Assembly: GCF_000712975.1 (NCBI RefSeq) | Contig: NZ_JHQL01000001.1 | Span: 62,001 to 126,000, forward strand | DNA: 64,000 bases | Origin: Vreelandella neptunia | GTDB taxonomy: Bacteria > Pseudomonadota > Gammaproteobacteria > Pseudomonadales > Halomonadaceae | Direction: 5' to 3' | Part shown: one piece after another, positions 53,520-63,960 of the stretch | Numbering within the stretch: position 1 is the stretch's first letter | Layout of the letters: each line of letters starts with the position of its first letter | Program-made: the position numbers and the translations under genes | Notes under the pieces: generated by a model | Seen by the model: only the letters and a program-made list of their open reading frames with translations | Database searches by the model: none | What the model was told of the DNA's origin: nothing

Positions 53520-55211
53520 ATGAACGACATGATCGCCATTTATGCCATCGTGGCATTACTTGGTGTGCCATTGGGGATATATATCGCCCGCGCGCTAAGT
53601 ACCCAGCCAAGTCGAATAGACACGCTATTCAGAGTGATAGAGACGCCTATTTATCGATTAGCAGGCGTTAATAGTCAAAGCGTGATGACGTGGCAAGTCT
53701 ATGCGCTAGCCATTTTGAAGCTGCATGTAGGCTTGATACTGCTGGCATGGTTGGTGTTTATGTGTCAGGGCTTGCTGCCCCTGAATCCTGATGGCATACC
53801 CGGCATGAAGTGGGATACTGCGCTCCACACAGCGGTATCATTTGCCACCAACACTAACCAGCAGCACTACTCGGGCCAGGCGCAGCTCTCCCATCTAAGT
53901 CAAACCTTTGCCATTGTAACGCTGCAGTTTTTAACACCTGCCACGGGGCTCGCTGTACTGGTCGCAATAGCCCGTACCTTGCTTGTCGCTCGGCCTGCGG
54001 GAGCGTTAAAAGGGGTTGGTAATTACTACCATGACTTGACCCGTACAGTGGTGCGCGTGATGTTGCCGCTGGCAGCAGTGGTGGCGCTGTTGCTGACCTC
54101 GCAAGGAGTGCCTTCCAGCTACCAAGCGGCGCATCAAGTGGAAATGCTGGACTCGCAAGTGGAAGAAGTGCAGTCGATTCCCTTAGGGCCGGTTGCATCT
54201 ATGGTCGCGATCAAGCAGCTGGGCACCAATGGTGGTGGCTGGTACGGGCCAAACTCTAGCGTTCCGCTTGAAAACCCAACGCCGTTGGCCAATGTGATTG
54301 AAACTGCTTCCCTGACGATCATTCCCTTCGCATTACTGATTGCCATTGCACTTATTAGTGGCCGACGCCGATTAATGATGGGCATTGGTGCTGTGATGCT
54401 GACGTTCTCGCTGATTTCCACCTCTGTAGTGGTCTCTTCGGAACGTATGCCGAATGCTGCCCTTTCCGAGCTTTCTCAGCCCGGCGCTAATTTGGAAGGC
54501 AAAGAACTGCGTTTTGGTACCGATCTTTCCGCTTTATGGGGCAGCTGGACAACACAAACATCGAACGGCTCCGTTAACGCCATGCACGACAGCTTTAACC
54601 CCATGGGCGGCATGATGGTGTTGATGGATATGTTTGTGAACGTCACCTTTGGCGGCGTAGGTGTTGGGCTTATTGGCTTCTTTCTATATCTGATGTTGGC
54701 GGCTTTTGTTGGCTCATTGATGGTCGGTAGAGCGCCAGAGTTGTTTGGCAAACCGCTTGAAACCCGTGAAATGCGTTGGATCTCGCTAGCAATCCTGGCG
54801 CAGCCGTTAGTCATTCTTGGTCTTTCCGCGCTTACCGTAGCGATGCCTAGCGCTGCTGGAACCTCAAACCCTGGTTTCCACGGCCTATCCCAAGTGCTTT
54901 ACGAATTTACCTCTGCCTTTGCCAATAACGGCTCTGGTTTTGAAGGGCTTGGCGATGATACGCCGTGGTGGAACCTCGCCTGTGTTATTGCACTGATGGT
55001 CGGCCGATTCCTGCCCATGTTGGTGCCATTAGCGGTGGCCGGATGGCTGGCAGCGAAGCGCACTGCACCCGCAGGACGCGGCACCTTACCGATGGATAGC
55101 CCGGCATTTATGGGATTGACCGCCGGTGTGATTGTAATTGTTAACTTGCTGGGCTTCTTACCGGCGTTAGTGCTTGGCCCGATTGCTGAAGCCGTGACGC
55201 AAGGCTTCTAG
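53520..55211 (+). CDS. kdpA: KdpA, potassium-translocating subunit
   Basis: A 563-residue membrane protein with about ten helices, homologous to potassium channels. Selectivity-filter-like segments are visible: AVSFATNTNQQHYSG, LGTNGGGWYGPNSSVPLENPTPLAN, FVNVTFGGVGVGL and SAFANNGSGFEGL. AGGAG precedes the ATG nine bases after kdpF. It carries K+ uptake in the high-affinity KdpFABC complex. Confidence 0.98.
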   Translation: MNDMIAIYAIVALLGVPLGIYIARALSTQPSRIDTLFRVIETPIYRLAGVNSQSVMTWQVYALAILKLHVGLILLAWLVFMCQGLLPLNPDGIPGMKWDTALHTAVSFATNTNQQHYSGQAQLSHLSQTFAIVTLQFLTPATGLAVLVAIARTLLVARPAGALKGVGNYYHDLTRTVVRVMLPLAAVVALLLTSQGVPSSYQAAHQVEMLDSQVEEVQSIPLGPVASMVAIKQLGTNGGGWYGPNSSVPLENPTPLANVIETASLTIIPFALLIAIALISGRRRLMMGIGAVMLTFSLISTSVVVSSERMPNAALSELSQPGANLEGKELRFGTDLSALWGSWTTQTSNGSVNAMHDSFNPMGGMMVLMDMFVNVTFGGVGVGLIGFFLYLMLAAFVGSLMVGRAPELFGKPLETREMRWISLAILAQPLVILGLSALTVAMPSAAGTSNPGFHGLSQVLYEFTSAFANNGSGFEGLGDDTPWWNLACVIALMVGRFLPMLVPLAVAGWLAAKRTAPAGRGTLPMDSPAFMGLTAGVIVIVNLLGFLPALVLGPIAEAVTQGF

Positions 55212-55221
55212 GAGAAACGAG

Positions 55222-57258
55222 ATGTCACATACTGAGCTTGCTAAACCGCCGCGTCGTCCGCTACCCATTGGCCAGGTCGTCGCTGGGGCTGTGAAAGGAC
55301 TTGCGCCTCGTCAACTCGCGCGCAACCCGGTGATGGCAGTGGTCGCTATTGGTACCGTCGTGTGCTTTGGGCTGACGCCAGTTGCTTTTGCCCAGGGAGA
55401 AAATGGCGGCTTTGCGTTGGCCATCGCGTTGTTGTTACTGGCTACCGTTCTGTTCGCCACGGGGGCCGAGTCGTTGGCAGAGTCACGTGGTAAAGCCCAC
55501 GCTGGGGCGCTGCGTAAAACCAAGGGAGAGCTGAAGGCGGTTAAGCTGAATGCTGATGGTACGACGAGTAATGTGACGGCCGACTCTCTTCGCAAAGGCG
55601 ATCGTGTGAAGGTTGTCGCGGGGGAGCTGATTCCCGCCGATGGCGATATCGTTGAAGGGGCTGCCTCGATCAATGAGTCGGCTGTCACCGGTGAGTCTGC
55701 ACCCGTATTGCGTGAAGCGGGCACTGATAACAGCGGTGTCAGTGCTGGGACCAAAGTGCTGTCGGATCATCTGATTATTGAGGTCAGCGCTAACCCTGGC
55801 GAATCGTTGTTAGATCGCATGATTGCCTTGGTAGAAGGCGCCAACCGTCAGAAGACACCTTCCGAACTGGCGCTATCGGTACTCTTGGCCATGCTAACGC
55901 TGGTGTTTTTGATCGTGGTGGTCACGTTGGTGCCCATGGCGGCTTTCGTGGGCGTTGAAACCTCCACGGTCATGCTCGTGGCGTTGCTGGTTTGTTTGAT
56001 TCCTACCACCATTGGTGGCCTCTTGCCCGCTATCGGTATTGCGGGTATGGAGCGCGCTATGCGGGCTAACCTGGTGGCTAAATCCGGTAAGGCCGTCGAG
56101 ATTGCTGGCAGCATCGACACCTTGCTGCTGGACAAAACCGGCACGATAACGCTTGGCGATCGTCGTGCGACGGAGTTTGCTCCTTGCCAACAGGTTCCGC
56201 GTCAACGAGTTCGTGACGTGGCGTTTTTAACGTCCCTGGAAGACCCTACGCCGGAAGGTCGTTCAATTGTGGAGCTAGCCACTGAGCAGGGCGTCGACGT
56301 CCAGCTTAGTGAAGAAGCCGATGGTGCAACTTTTGAAGCGTTCAGTGCTGAAACACGCCTGTCAGGTGTTGATCTAACCAGCGGTAAAAAGCTGCGCAAG
56401 GGGGCTCCGAATGCTATTGCGGAGTGGGTTAAGGCCCAGGGCGGTGAGATCCCCAGCGATTACGAGCAGGTCATTGCACGTATCTCACGGGATGGTGCAA
56501 CCCCTATTGCGGTGGCAGAAGGCAAACAGATTTTGGGCGTGGTGGCGCTGTCTGATGTGATTAAAAGCGGTATCGCGGAGAAGTTTGCTGAACTGCGTAC
56601 CATGGGTATCAAAACCGTAATGATCACGGGCGACAACCCGATTACGGCGTCGGCTATTGCCGCGACGGCAGGCGTGGACGACTACATTGCCGAAGCCACG
56701 CCAGAGCGCAAGCTAGCGTTGATTCGCGAAGAGCAGGCCAGTGGTCGCTTGGTTGCCATGGTGGGTGACGGTACTAACGATGCTCCCGCTCTTGCTCAAG
56801 CTGATCTAGGGTTGGCAATGAACTCAGGCACCCAGGCAGCCCGTGAAGCGGCCAATATGGTGGATCTGGACTCTGACCCCGGCAAGCTGATTAGTGCGGT
56901 GGAAATTGGCAAGCAGTTGCTGGTTACCCGTGGCGCGCTGACGACGTTCTCGCTGGCGAATGATGTGGCTAAATACTTTGTTATTTTGCCCGCACTATTT
57001 GCCGCCAGCTTCCCTGCGCTTGGCGTGCTCGACGTGATGAATTTGCACTCGCCGACTACGGCGGTGCTAGCGGCGGTGTTGTTCAACGCGTTAATCATTC
57101 CGGCATTGATCCCCTTTGCCTTACGCGGTGTGTCTATAAAAGCGGCATCGGCGACGGAGCTATTGCGTCGAAATCTGCTGATTTATGGCCTGGGCGGGCT
57201 GCTGCTGCCATTCCCTGCCATCAAGCTTCTCGACATGCTGATTGCGTTATTTATCTAG
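55222..57258 (+). CDS. kdpB: KdpB, P-type ATPase subunit
   Basis: A 678-residue P-type ATPase that powers KdpFABC. The actuator TGES lies at 156-159, followed by Ser160 and Pro162. The phosphorylated Asp304 is in LLDKTGTITLG, the hinge in VGDGTNDAPAL. A Lys/Arg-free membrane region PTTIGGLLPAIGIAGM is conserved. It lies 10 bp after kdpA with GGAGAAACG before the ATG. Confidence 0.98.
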   Translation: MSHTELAKPPRRPLPIGQVVAGAVKGLAPRQLARNPVMAVVAIGTVVCFGLTPVAFAQGENGGFALAIALLLLATVLFATGAESLAESRGKAHAGALRKTKGELKAVKLNADGTTSNVTADSLRKGDRVKVVAGELIPADGDIVEGAASINESAVTGESAPVLREAGTDNSGVSAGTKVLSDHLIIEVSANPGESLLDRMIALVEGANRQKTPSELALSVLLAMLTLVFLIVVVTLVPMAAFVGVETSTVMLVALLVCLIPTTIGGLLPAIGIAGMERAMRANLVAKSGKAVEIAGSIDTLLLDKTGTITLGDRRATEFAPCQQVPRQRVRDVAFLTSLEDPTPEGRSIVELATEQGVDVQLSEEADGATFEAFSAETRLSGVDLTSGKKLRKGAPNAIAEWVKAQGGEIPSDYEQVIARISRDGATPIAVAEGKQILGVVALSDVIKSGIAEKFAELRTMGIKTVMITGDNPITASAIAATAGVDDYIAEATPERKLALIREEQASGRLVAMVGDGTNDAPALAQADLGLAMNSGTQAAREAANMVDLDSDPGKLISAVEIGKQLLVTRGALTTFSLANDVAKYFVILPALFAASFPALGVLDVMNLHSPTTAVLAAVLFNALIIPALIPFALRGVSIKAASATELLRRNLLIYGLGGLLLPFPAIKLLDMLIALFI

Positions 57259-57268
57259 GAGAAACGTC

Positions 57269-57952
57269 ATGAATGTGGATATGAAACGCCAGATCGCTGC
57301 GAATGACGATGTGCTGCAGGCAAAGGCCTCCTGGGGCCATGCACTTCGCTTTATGGTGGTAATGGCCGTTCTTCTGGGGCTGATTTACCCGCTAGTTACC
57401 ACAACACTGGGCGGTTGGTTATTCCCCGAGCAGGCCCAAGGTAGTTTGGTTAGAGACGCTTCTGGTCGGGTGGTCGGGTCAAGCTTGGTGTCCCAAACGT
57501 TTGTCAGCGATGAGTACTTTATTGGTCGCCCATCGGCGGCGGGCAATGACGCTGGTGGCGTCTCAGGGTCTAATTTGGCGCCGAGTAATGTATCGCTGCG
57601 TGAGCGTGCCCAGGCAGATGCAAATGCCATTGCTCAACGCGAAAACGTAAGTGTCGATCAAATCCCGGTCGATCTGATTACCGCGTCTGGGTCAGGTATC
57701 GACCCACATATCTCCCCCGAGGCGGCTGAGCTACAGGTTGCAAGAGTAGCGCAAGCACGCGGAATCGACGAAGCTACTGTGACAGAGCTAATTGAGCAAG
57801 CACTTGAAAACACAGGCTGGTTGGGCTCGCCGGTGGTGAACGTGTTGCGGCTGAATGTCAGTTTGGATGATCGTTTTCCAGTATCATCAACCATCGCAGC
57901 GCCATTAACCCCAGCCTCCGTCACCCCGACGGCTTCAGACACCATGGAGTAA
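57269..57952 (+). CDS. kdpC: KdpC, potassium ATPase accessory subunit
   Basis: A 227-residue protein with one N-terminal transmembrane helix (about 29-50: ALRFMVVMAVLLGLIYPLVTT) and a periplasmic domain. Family motifs are GSSLVSQTFVSDEYFIGRPSA and ASGSGIDPHISPEAAELQVARVA. GGAGAAACGTC precedes ATG 57269, which does not overlap kdpB; the open frame to 57242 would. The C-terminus carries a Thr/Pro/Ala-rich extension of about 30 residues beyond the usual LNV ending. Confidence 0.96.
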   Translation: MNVDMKRQIAANDDVLQAKASWGHALRFMVVMAVLLGLIYPLVTTTLGGWLFPEQAQGSLVRDASGRVVGSSLVSQTFVSDEYFIGRPSAAGNDAGGVSGSNLAPSNVSLRERAQADANAIAQRENVSVDQIPVDLITASGSGIDPHISPEAAELQVARVAQARGIDEATVTELIEQALENTGWLGSPVVNVLRLNVSLDDRFPVSSTIAAPLTPASVTPTASDTME

Positions 57953-57956
57953 ACCA

Positions 57957-60641
57957 ATGTATTCAGCGGATCAGCGACCCGATCCCAATACATTGCTAAA
58001 AGCCGCGCGCCGAGAGGCGCGCGGCTGTTTGCGTGTATTTCTGGGAGCCGCGCCCGGTGTCGGTAAAACCTACACCATGCTTCGCACCGCCCGTGAGAGG
58101 GCAGAGGAAGGTGAAGATATTGTAATTGGCGTGGTGGAGTCACACGGACGTGCCGATACCGAAGCCTTGTGTGATGGGTTGGCACGGCTTCCGTTAGCGC
58201 CTTTAAAGCACCATGGCCGAACCTTCTATGAGTTTGATATTGATGCGGCCCTGGCGCGACGTCCCAGTATTTTGCTGGTGGACGAGCTTGCCCACCGTAA
58301 TATCCCCGGCAGTCGGCACCCACGCCGTTACCAGGATATTGAAGAGCTGCTGGATGCAGGTATTGATGTATGGACAACCGTTAACGTCCAGCATCTCGAG
58401 AGTTTGAATGATGATGTCGCGCGGATTACTGGGATTCGCATGCGTGAAACAGTGCCCGATGCGCTGTTAGAACGTGCCCGCGATGTATCGCTTGTTGATT
58501 TAACCCCTGACGAACTCCTTGAGCGCTTAAGACGTGGCAAAGTCTATATACCCGAGCAGGCCCGTGCTGCCATGGAAGGCTACTTTAATGAATCCAATCT
58601 CAACGCGCTGCGTGAGCTGGCGATTCAAACTATGGCCGAGCGCGTAGATGCCGATGTGAAGGTGGCAATGGATGCTGGCGGCAGGGCAGGCCCCTGGCCA
58701 GTAAGACCGCATCTGTTGGTGGTCATTAATGGAAGTGAAGACGACGTATCGCTGGTTCGCGCGGCTCATCGGATGGCCGAGCGGCGCTTAGCGGTATGGC
58801 GAGCGGTTTATGTTGATAAAGGAAGTGTTTCTCCACAGCAGCAACTGGCCGTTGAACAAGTCTTAAGCCTGGTCGCTCGGCTGGGTGGCGATTCAATACG
58901 TTTACAAGGGCATAGCCAGCTAAGTGAGATTCTCAACTATGCACGCTCAATTAATGCGACCACTATTGTGGTGGGTCGCGAAGCGAAGCGTCGTTGGTGG
59001 AAATGGTCACGGCCACTGGCCCAACGCTTGATGGCGCATGCCGAGGCATTCGATATTGTTGTAGTGGCTAAAGGGGCTGTGAAACAACGCGCCAATCAAT
59101 GGCAACATGGCTGGAAGCTGCATCCTCCCCAGTTACTGGCCGCTAGCTTGGCGGTGATGGCATCCCTAGGGGTGGCTGTCATGCTGGAGCCCTGGCTTGA
59201 GCTAGCTAACTTATCACTAGTGTTTTTAGTGGCCGTACTGTTCAGTGCGGTATGGGCGGGTACCGCGATGGCAATGTTCAGCGCCATCGCGAGCTTTTTA
59301 GCATTTAACTTCTTCTTTACCGAGCCGCGTCTCACCTTTGCCATGGTGGAGCGTGGGCAGTTGCTAACGGCAGTATTTTTTTTGCTCGTTGCCGTGGTGG
59401 TTGGGCAGCTTGCGGGTAGGGGGCGTCAGCGTTTAATTGCACTGCGTGCTAGCCGCGATCAAACTCAGCTTTTGTTGCGTTATGCCGAACAGCTATCAAC
59501 CGCGACAGACAGTACCAGTGCAGCAAAAATTGGTGTTGATACATTGGTGCAGTGTTTTGCAGTGCCCACGGTGTTTATTGAAAGCGCCGAAAGCGCGAAT
59601 GAAGTGCGAGTTGTGTATGCACTGCCAGATTCAGAGCGATTGGACATAGCGGCCAAGCAGGCAGCGGTGTGGAGCTGGCAGCATCAAAAGCCCAGTGGCC
59701 AAGGCACCGATACACTGAGCCAGCAGGCTTGGCGTTTAATACCATTGGCAGTGCAGGGAGAAAAAGTAGGGATGATGGCGCTTAAACTGTCGGAAAGCCA
59801 AAAAGCGCTCAACCATGAACGAGAGTCGTTAATGGATACGTTAATACGGCAGCTCAGTATGGCGTTAGAACGCACTCGGTTAGTGGCGGAATTGAACACA
59901 ACCCGTGTCTCTGAAGAGAATGAACGTCTGCGCTCTGCGTTACTCTCATCGGTGTCTCATGACCTACGGACACCGCTCTCTTCTATTATTGGCTCAGCCA
60001 GTTCATTGATTGAACTAAAACCGCAGCTAAGCGAGAGCGACCAACGTGAGTTGCTTGATGGCATTTTGTCCGAAAGCGAGCGCCTCAATCGATACATACA
60101 AAACTTGTTGGATATGACCCGATTAGGGCACGGCACATTAAAAATTGAGCGGGATTGGGTAGCGTTTGACGACGTTATTAACTCAGCGCTTAAGCGCTTG
60201 GGCCAGTCGCTTAAGCATGTCGTTGTCCGCAAGTCTTGGCCTCCTTCGTTACCGCTACTTTATGTCCACCCTGCGCTGGTAGAACAAGCGTTGGTGAATG
60301 TCTTAGATAATGCTCAACGTTTTTCACCGCCAGGGGGTGAGTTGAGCATCAAAGCGAACCTTAACGAAGGTGACCCCGAGACGTTGGTGATTACTGTTGA
60401 AGATCAAGGCCCGGGCATTTCTCCCGAGCTGCGCGAGCAGGTATTCGATATGTTTTACAGCGGTGGTGATGGCGACAGAAGTGCCCATGGCAGTGGCCTT
60501 GGTTTAGCCATATGCCGTGGCATGATTGGTGCTCACGGCGGCACTATTACGGCTGATACCGGCGAAAGTGGGCGAGGCACTGCGATTATTATTACGCTGC
60601 AACTGTTAGGGGCAGAGATCAGGAGGGGTGATGAAGAGTGA
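57957..60641 (+). CDS. kdpD: KdpD, potassium-responsive sensor kinase
   Basis: An 894-residue sensor. The N-terminal KdpD domain has FLGAAPGVGKTYTMLR (Walker A, about 24-38) and DELAHRNIPGSRHPRRYQDIEELL. A universal-stress-like domain follows, then four transmembrane helices near 395-490 and a GAF-like region. The HisKA segment reads SSVSHDLRTPLSSIIGS. HATPase boxes N, G1 and G2 end the protein (VEDQGPGISPE, GSGLGLAICRGM). It starts four bases after kdpC, so it is part of the kdp operon. It senses low K+ or osmotic stress and phosphorylates KdpE. Confidence 0.97.
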   Translation: MYSADQRPDPNTLLKAARREARGCLRVFLGAAPGVGKTYTMLRTARERAEEGEDIVIGVVESHGRADTEALCDGLARLPLAPLKHHGRTFYEFDIDAALARRPSILLVDELAHRNIPGSRHPRRYQDIEELLDAGIDVWTTVNVQHLESLNDDVARITGIRMRETVPDALLERARDVSLVDLTPDELLERLRRGKVYIPEQARAAMEGYFNESNLNALRELAIQTMAERVDADVKVAMDAGGRAGPWPVRPHLLVVINGSEDDVSLVRAAHRMAERRLAVWRAVYVDKGSVSPQQQLAVEQVLSLVARLGGDSIRLQGHSQLSEILNYARSINATTIVVGREAKRRWWKWSRPLAQRLMAHAEAFDIVVVAKGAVKQRANQWQHGWKLHPPQLLAASLAVMASLGVAVMLEPWLELANLSLVFLVAVLFSAVWAGTAMAMFSAIASFLAFNFFFTEPRLTFAMVERGQLLTAVFFLLVAVVVGQLAGRGRQRLIALRASRDQTQLLLRYAEQLSTATDSTSAAKIGVDTLVQCFAVPTVFIESAESANEVRVVYALPDSERLDIAAKQAAVWSWQHQKPSGQGTDTLSQQAWRLIPLAVQGEKVGMMALKLSESQKALNHERESLMDTLIRQLSMALERTRLVAELNTTRVSEENERLRSALLSSVSHDLRTPLSSIIGSASSLIELKPQLSESDQRELLDGILSESERLNRYIQNLLDMTRLGHGTLKIERDWVAFDDVINSALKRLGQSLKHVVVRKSWPPSLPLLYVHPALVEQALVNVLDNAQRFSPPGGELSIKANLNEGDPETLVITVEDQGPGISPELREQVFDMFYSGGDGDRSAHGSGLGLAICRGMIGAHGGTITADTGESGRGTAIIITLQLLGAEIRRGDEE

Positions 60642-61353
60642 AGGCAGCGGTCGCATTCTGATTGTTGACGATGAGCAGCAGATTCGGCGTTTTCTGCGTA
60701 TCAGTCTCGCCTCTCAAGGCTATGGGGTTTTAGAGGCGGAGAACGGTAAGCAGGCATTAGCCATGGTGTATACCCAAGCCCCTGACGTCGTACTGCTCGA
60801 TTTAGGTTTGCCTGATATGGATGGGCATGAAGTACTGCAGGGGATACGTGAACACAGTACTGTGCCGGTTATTGTGGTATCTGTGCGTGATCGAGAAGAA
60901 GAGAAAGTCTTTTCGTTGGATAACGGTGCCAACGATTACGTTACCAAGCCCTTTGGCATTCAAGAGTTACTGGCGCGTATAAGGGCGGTATTGCGCTTGG
61001 CCCAAAAGGCTAGGGGAGAGCAAACATCAAGTTACTATGTCAGCCAGGGGTTAGCGATTGATCTGGAACTAAGGCGAGTCACACTACAGCAAGAAGATGT
61101 GCATTTAACTCGAAAAGAGTTCGCTGTGTTAGCGCGCCTGTGTCGCTACGCTGGGCGTGTCGTGACGCAGACTCAGTTGTTAAAAGAAATTTGGGGGCCA
61201 ACGCATGTAGACGATACGCACTATTTACGCATCGTGATTAGTCGCCTGCGGCAGAAACTGGGAGATGACCCACAAACACCCACCCTGCTTCAAACAGAAG
61301 CAGGCGTCGGGTATCGGTTATTGGTAGAAGCTGCGCTGCGCCCTGGAACATAG
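60631..61353 (+). CDS. kdpE: KdpE, response regulator of kdp
   Basis: A 240-residue OmpR/PhoB-type regulator. The receiver shows ILIVDDEQQ, the phosphorylated Asp in DVVLLDLGLPDMDG, and VTKPFG. The winged-helix output domain ends with the DTHYLRIVISRLRQKLGDDP and GVGYRLL signatures. The ATG at 60631 overlaps the kdpD end by 11 bp and has AGGAGG four bases upstream; a GTG one codon earlier is possible. It should bind the T-rich box at 53331-53349. Confidence 0.97.
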   Translation: MKSEGSGRILIVDDEQQIRRFLRISLASQGYGVLEAENGKQALAMVYTQAPDVVLLDLGLPDMDGHEVLQGIREHSTVPVIVVSVRDREEEKVFSLDNGANDYVTKPFGIQELLARIRAVLRLAQKARGEQTSSYYVSQGLAIDLELRRVTLQQEDVHLTRKEFAVLARLCRYAGRVVTQTQLLKEIWGPTHVDDTHYLRIVISRLRQKLGDDPQTPTLLQTEAGVGYRLLVEAALRPGT

Positions 61354-61369
61354 CGTCGTTCTAAGCATG

Positions 61370-62857
61370 TTAGCGTCGCCAGAACATGGGGGTGAGCAGT
61401 ACCACGACCGTTAAAATTTCCAGGCGACCCATTAACATACCGATGCACAGTAGCCATTTAGCGGCATCGGGTAGGGTTGCAAAGTTACCTGCCGGGCCAA
61501 TGGTGTCACCGAGACCAGGGCCTACATTCGCCACCGCAGTGGCCGCACCGGAAAGGGCAGTGACTAAGTCCAAACCCAACGCTGAAAGGCCCAGCGCAAG
61601 CACTGCAATCGTAATAAAGAAGAAGAAAGAAAAGGCCACGACGCTACGAGAAATATCGCTAGTCACCGGCTGCTGGTTATAGCGCGTTGTGAAAACACCA
61701 TTGGCATGAATCAGATAACGCAACTGATTACGCAACATCAGCATAGCGATTTGGAACCGGAAAATCTTCATACCGCCGCTAGTAGAGCCGCTACAGCCAC
61801 CCATAAACGTAAGATAGAAAAACGCCGCGATAGGTAGTGAACCCCACAGGGTATAGTCGTCGGATGCATAGCCAGTGGTGGTCACGACTGAAATGACGTT
61901 AAACGTGACATGGGTGAGTGAGACAAACCAATCATCGCCTTGTAAAACACGCCACGCGCTGAGAATCAAGATCGCTGTTAGCAGCAGTTTTAACAAGCCG
62001 CGCACTTGCTGGTCTTTCCAAAGTGCGCTGCGGGATGTGCGAATAAAGCGAATATACAAGACAAACGGTAGCGCACCACTGAGCATAAAAAAGCTACCCA
62101 TCCACAACAACCACGGCTGCTCAGCGTAGGCACCAAACGATGCGTCAGAGTTGGCAAAGCCCCCGGTCGCCAGCGATGTCATTCCATGTACAACGGCATC
62201 TAGAGGGTGCATTCCTCCTGCCCAGTAGCTCAGCATCGCTACTAGTGTCAGCCCCACGTAGATACTTAGCGTCGCTTTCGCAATGCCGCCCGTACGGGGC
62301 ATTACTTTATCGGACCAGTCAGAAGATTCAGTGTGGAATAGCCGCATGCCGCCTACTTTAAGAAACGGCAGAATGGCGATGCCCATGACGATAATGCCGA
62401 TACCGCCCATCCACTGCATTAAGCCTCGCCACAGTTTTAGACCGTCGGATAAATCTTCGATCCCAGATAATATGGTTGACCCGGTGGTGGTAATCGCCGA
62501 GACGGACTCAAAGACTGCATTAGTGACACTAAGTTGGGGCGCACCTAAGATAAGCGGCAGGCTGGCAAAACAGCTAATGCTGGTCCAGCTGCCAGCCGTT
62601 AATATAAACATTTGCCAGGGCTTTAGTTCCAGCGAAACACGGCGGGTGAGCAGCCAAGTAATAAGCGTGGCGCTCAGAATAATTAAAAGAGACATCCCAA
62701 ACGCGGGGGCGTCCGGATCTTTTTCAATAACCAGAACAATCCATGGCAGCGTCATAAACATGGCAAGCACTAACCATAACACTGCCATAATTTTAAAAAT
62801 TTGCGCCCAATTGCGGTAAGCGTCTCGATAGTAAATCCCGCTGGGAAAGATGGTCAT
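61370..62857 (-). CDS. TrkH-family potassium uptake protein (TrkH/TrkI)
   Basis: A 495-residue membrane channel subunit with repeated M1-P-M2 units. The four filter-like loops are TTTGSTIL, TSLATGGFANSD, VVTTTGYASDDY and AVANVGPGLGDT. It ends in the family-typical MLMGRLEILTVVVLLTPMFWRR. It works with TrkA (51849-53222). Halomonas elongata has both TrkH and TrkI; I cannot tell by eye which this is. It converges with kdpE, 16 bp apart, with no terminator between. Confidence 0.94.
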   Translation of the reverse strand: MTIFPSGIYYRDAYRNWAQIFKIMAVLWLVLAMFMTLPWIVLVIEKDPDAPAFGMSLLIILSATLITWLLTRRVSLELKPWQMFILTAGSWTSISCFASLPLILGAPQLSVTNAVFESVSAITTTGSTILSGIEDLSDGLKLWRGLMQWMGGIGIIVMGIAILPFLKVGGMRLFHTESSDWSDKVMPRTGGIAKATLSIYVGLTLVAMLSYWAGGMHPLDAVVHGMTSLATGGFANSDASFGAYAEQPWLLWMGSFFMLSGALPFVLYIRFIRTSRSALWKDQQVRGLLKLLLTAILILSAWRVLQGDDWFVSLTHVTFNVISVVTTTGYASDDYTLWGSLPIAAFFYLTFMGGCSGSTSGGMKIFRFQIAMLMLRNQLRYLIHANGVFTTRYNQQPVTSDISRSVVAFSFFFFITIAVLALGLSALGLDLVTALSGAATAVANVGPGLGDTIGPAGNFATLPDAAKWLLCIGMLMGRLEILTVVVLLTPMFWRR

Positions 62858-62967
62858 AGATCCGCTCTTAAATTGCCCTAATGTTTATCGCGATATAACA
62901 CCATGGCAACCACAAAAAGTCCGTAAAATTTCTCTAAAAAAATACTCAAGTGATGAACTTAGTGATG

Positions 62968-62997
62968 AAAAAAACCGGCCCCATTAATGGAGCCGGT
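62968..62997 (-). terminator. Rho-independent terminator after malG
   Basis: ACCGGC and GCCGGT with an inner CCATTAATGG palindrome form a nearly continuous stem; on the minus strand it is followed by a run of seven T. It lies 63 bp past the malG stop. Confidence 0.9.
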
Positions 62998-63059
62998 GAC
63001 GAGCAAGGTGCTCAAGCGAGGAAGCGGGAGTGGTGTACTGAGTAGTTAAATCCAGAAAT

Positions 63060-63950
63060 TTAGCCTTTGACGCCCCCAGCGGTTAATCCGCCAATAATCC
63101 AGCGCTGACAGATCAAAAACGCGACGGTAATGGGCAGGCCGGAAAGCACCGCGGCAGCGGCAAAGTTGCCCCAGCGCTGGTTGTGGTCGGCAAGGTATTG
63201 CTGGGCGCCGACCGCCAAAGTGAGTTTGTGCTCATCCACCAGAAGCACTGAGGCCATGGGGTATTCCATAATGCTCATGACAAAAGCCAGAATGAAAACC
63301 ACCATCAAAATGGGAATCGACAGCGGCAGCAGGATGTAGCGGAACGCCTGCCAAGTGCTGGCGCCGTCGACCATGGCGGCTTCTTCCAGCGAGCCATCAA
63401 TCGACTCAAAGTAGCCTTTAATGGTCCATATATGCAGCGCGACCGCGCCCAGTGATGCCACGATCAGTGCGCCGTGGGTGTTGATGCCTAACCAGCCAAC
63501 AAACTGTCCCAGTCGGTCGAACAGGGCGTAGAGCGCCACCAGTGACAGCACCGCGGGGAACATCTGGAAAATCAGCATGCCTTTCAAAAGCGGTTCTTTA
63601 CCTTTAAAGCGCATGCGTGCAAAGGCGTAAGCGCTCGTCGTCGCTAGCATTAAAATCAGCACGGAAGATACCACTGCCACTTTTATGGAGTTCCACAGCC
63701 ACAACAACACGGGAAAGGGCGGTTGAACAATGCTGCCATCCGGGCGTTCCCAAGGGATTCCCAGCGCTAGTGACCAGTGTTCCAACGAGAAATTGTTGGG
63801 AATTAAGCTGCCAGAGGCAAAGTTACCCTCGCGAAATGAGATTGAAATCACCAGTAGCAGTGGGAAGACGATTAGCGAAACAAAGCAGATCAAAGCAAGG
63901 TGGGCGCCTAAGCGACGCGCTCCCACCGAGCGGGGTTGAACCATGGCCAT
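63060..63950 (-). CDS. malG: Maltose/maltodextrin ABC permease MalG
   Basis: A 296-residue permease, the same length as E. coli MalG and very similar from the first residues (MAMVQP...) to the C-terminal [10 protein letters not shown]. It has six helices. The EAA loop that docks on MalK is [31 protein letters not shown], and [21 protein letters not shown] is strongly conserved. AGGAGG six bases before the ATG supports the start. It follows malF by 10 bp. The natural ATPase partner is probably the malK-like gene at 48509-49624. Confidence 0.96.
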   Translation of the reverse strand: MAMVQPRSVGARRLGAHLALICFVSLIVFPLLLVISISFREGNFASGSLIPNNFSLEHWSLALGIPWERPDGSIVQPPFPVLLWLWNSIKVAVVSSVLILMLATTSAYAFARMRFKGKEPLLKGMLIFQMFPAVLSLVALYALFDRLGQFVGWLGINTHGALIVASLGAVALHIWTIKGYFESIDGSLEEAAMVDGASTWQAFRYILLPLSIPILMVVFILAFVMSIMEYPMASVLLVDEHKLTLAVGAQQYLADHNQRWGNFAAAAVLSGLPITVAFLICQRWIIGGLTAGGVKG

Positions 63951-63960
63951 AAGTAACCTC

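Noticed and set aside
57658..58377. Minus-strand open frame of 239 codons across the kdpC-kdpD junction
   Set aside because: It lies opposite two well-supported genes, its translation has no recognisable domain and it spans their boundary.
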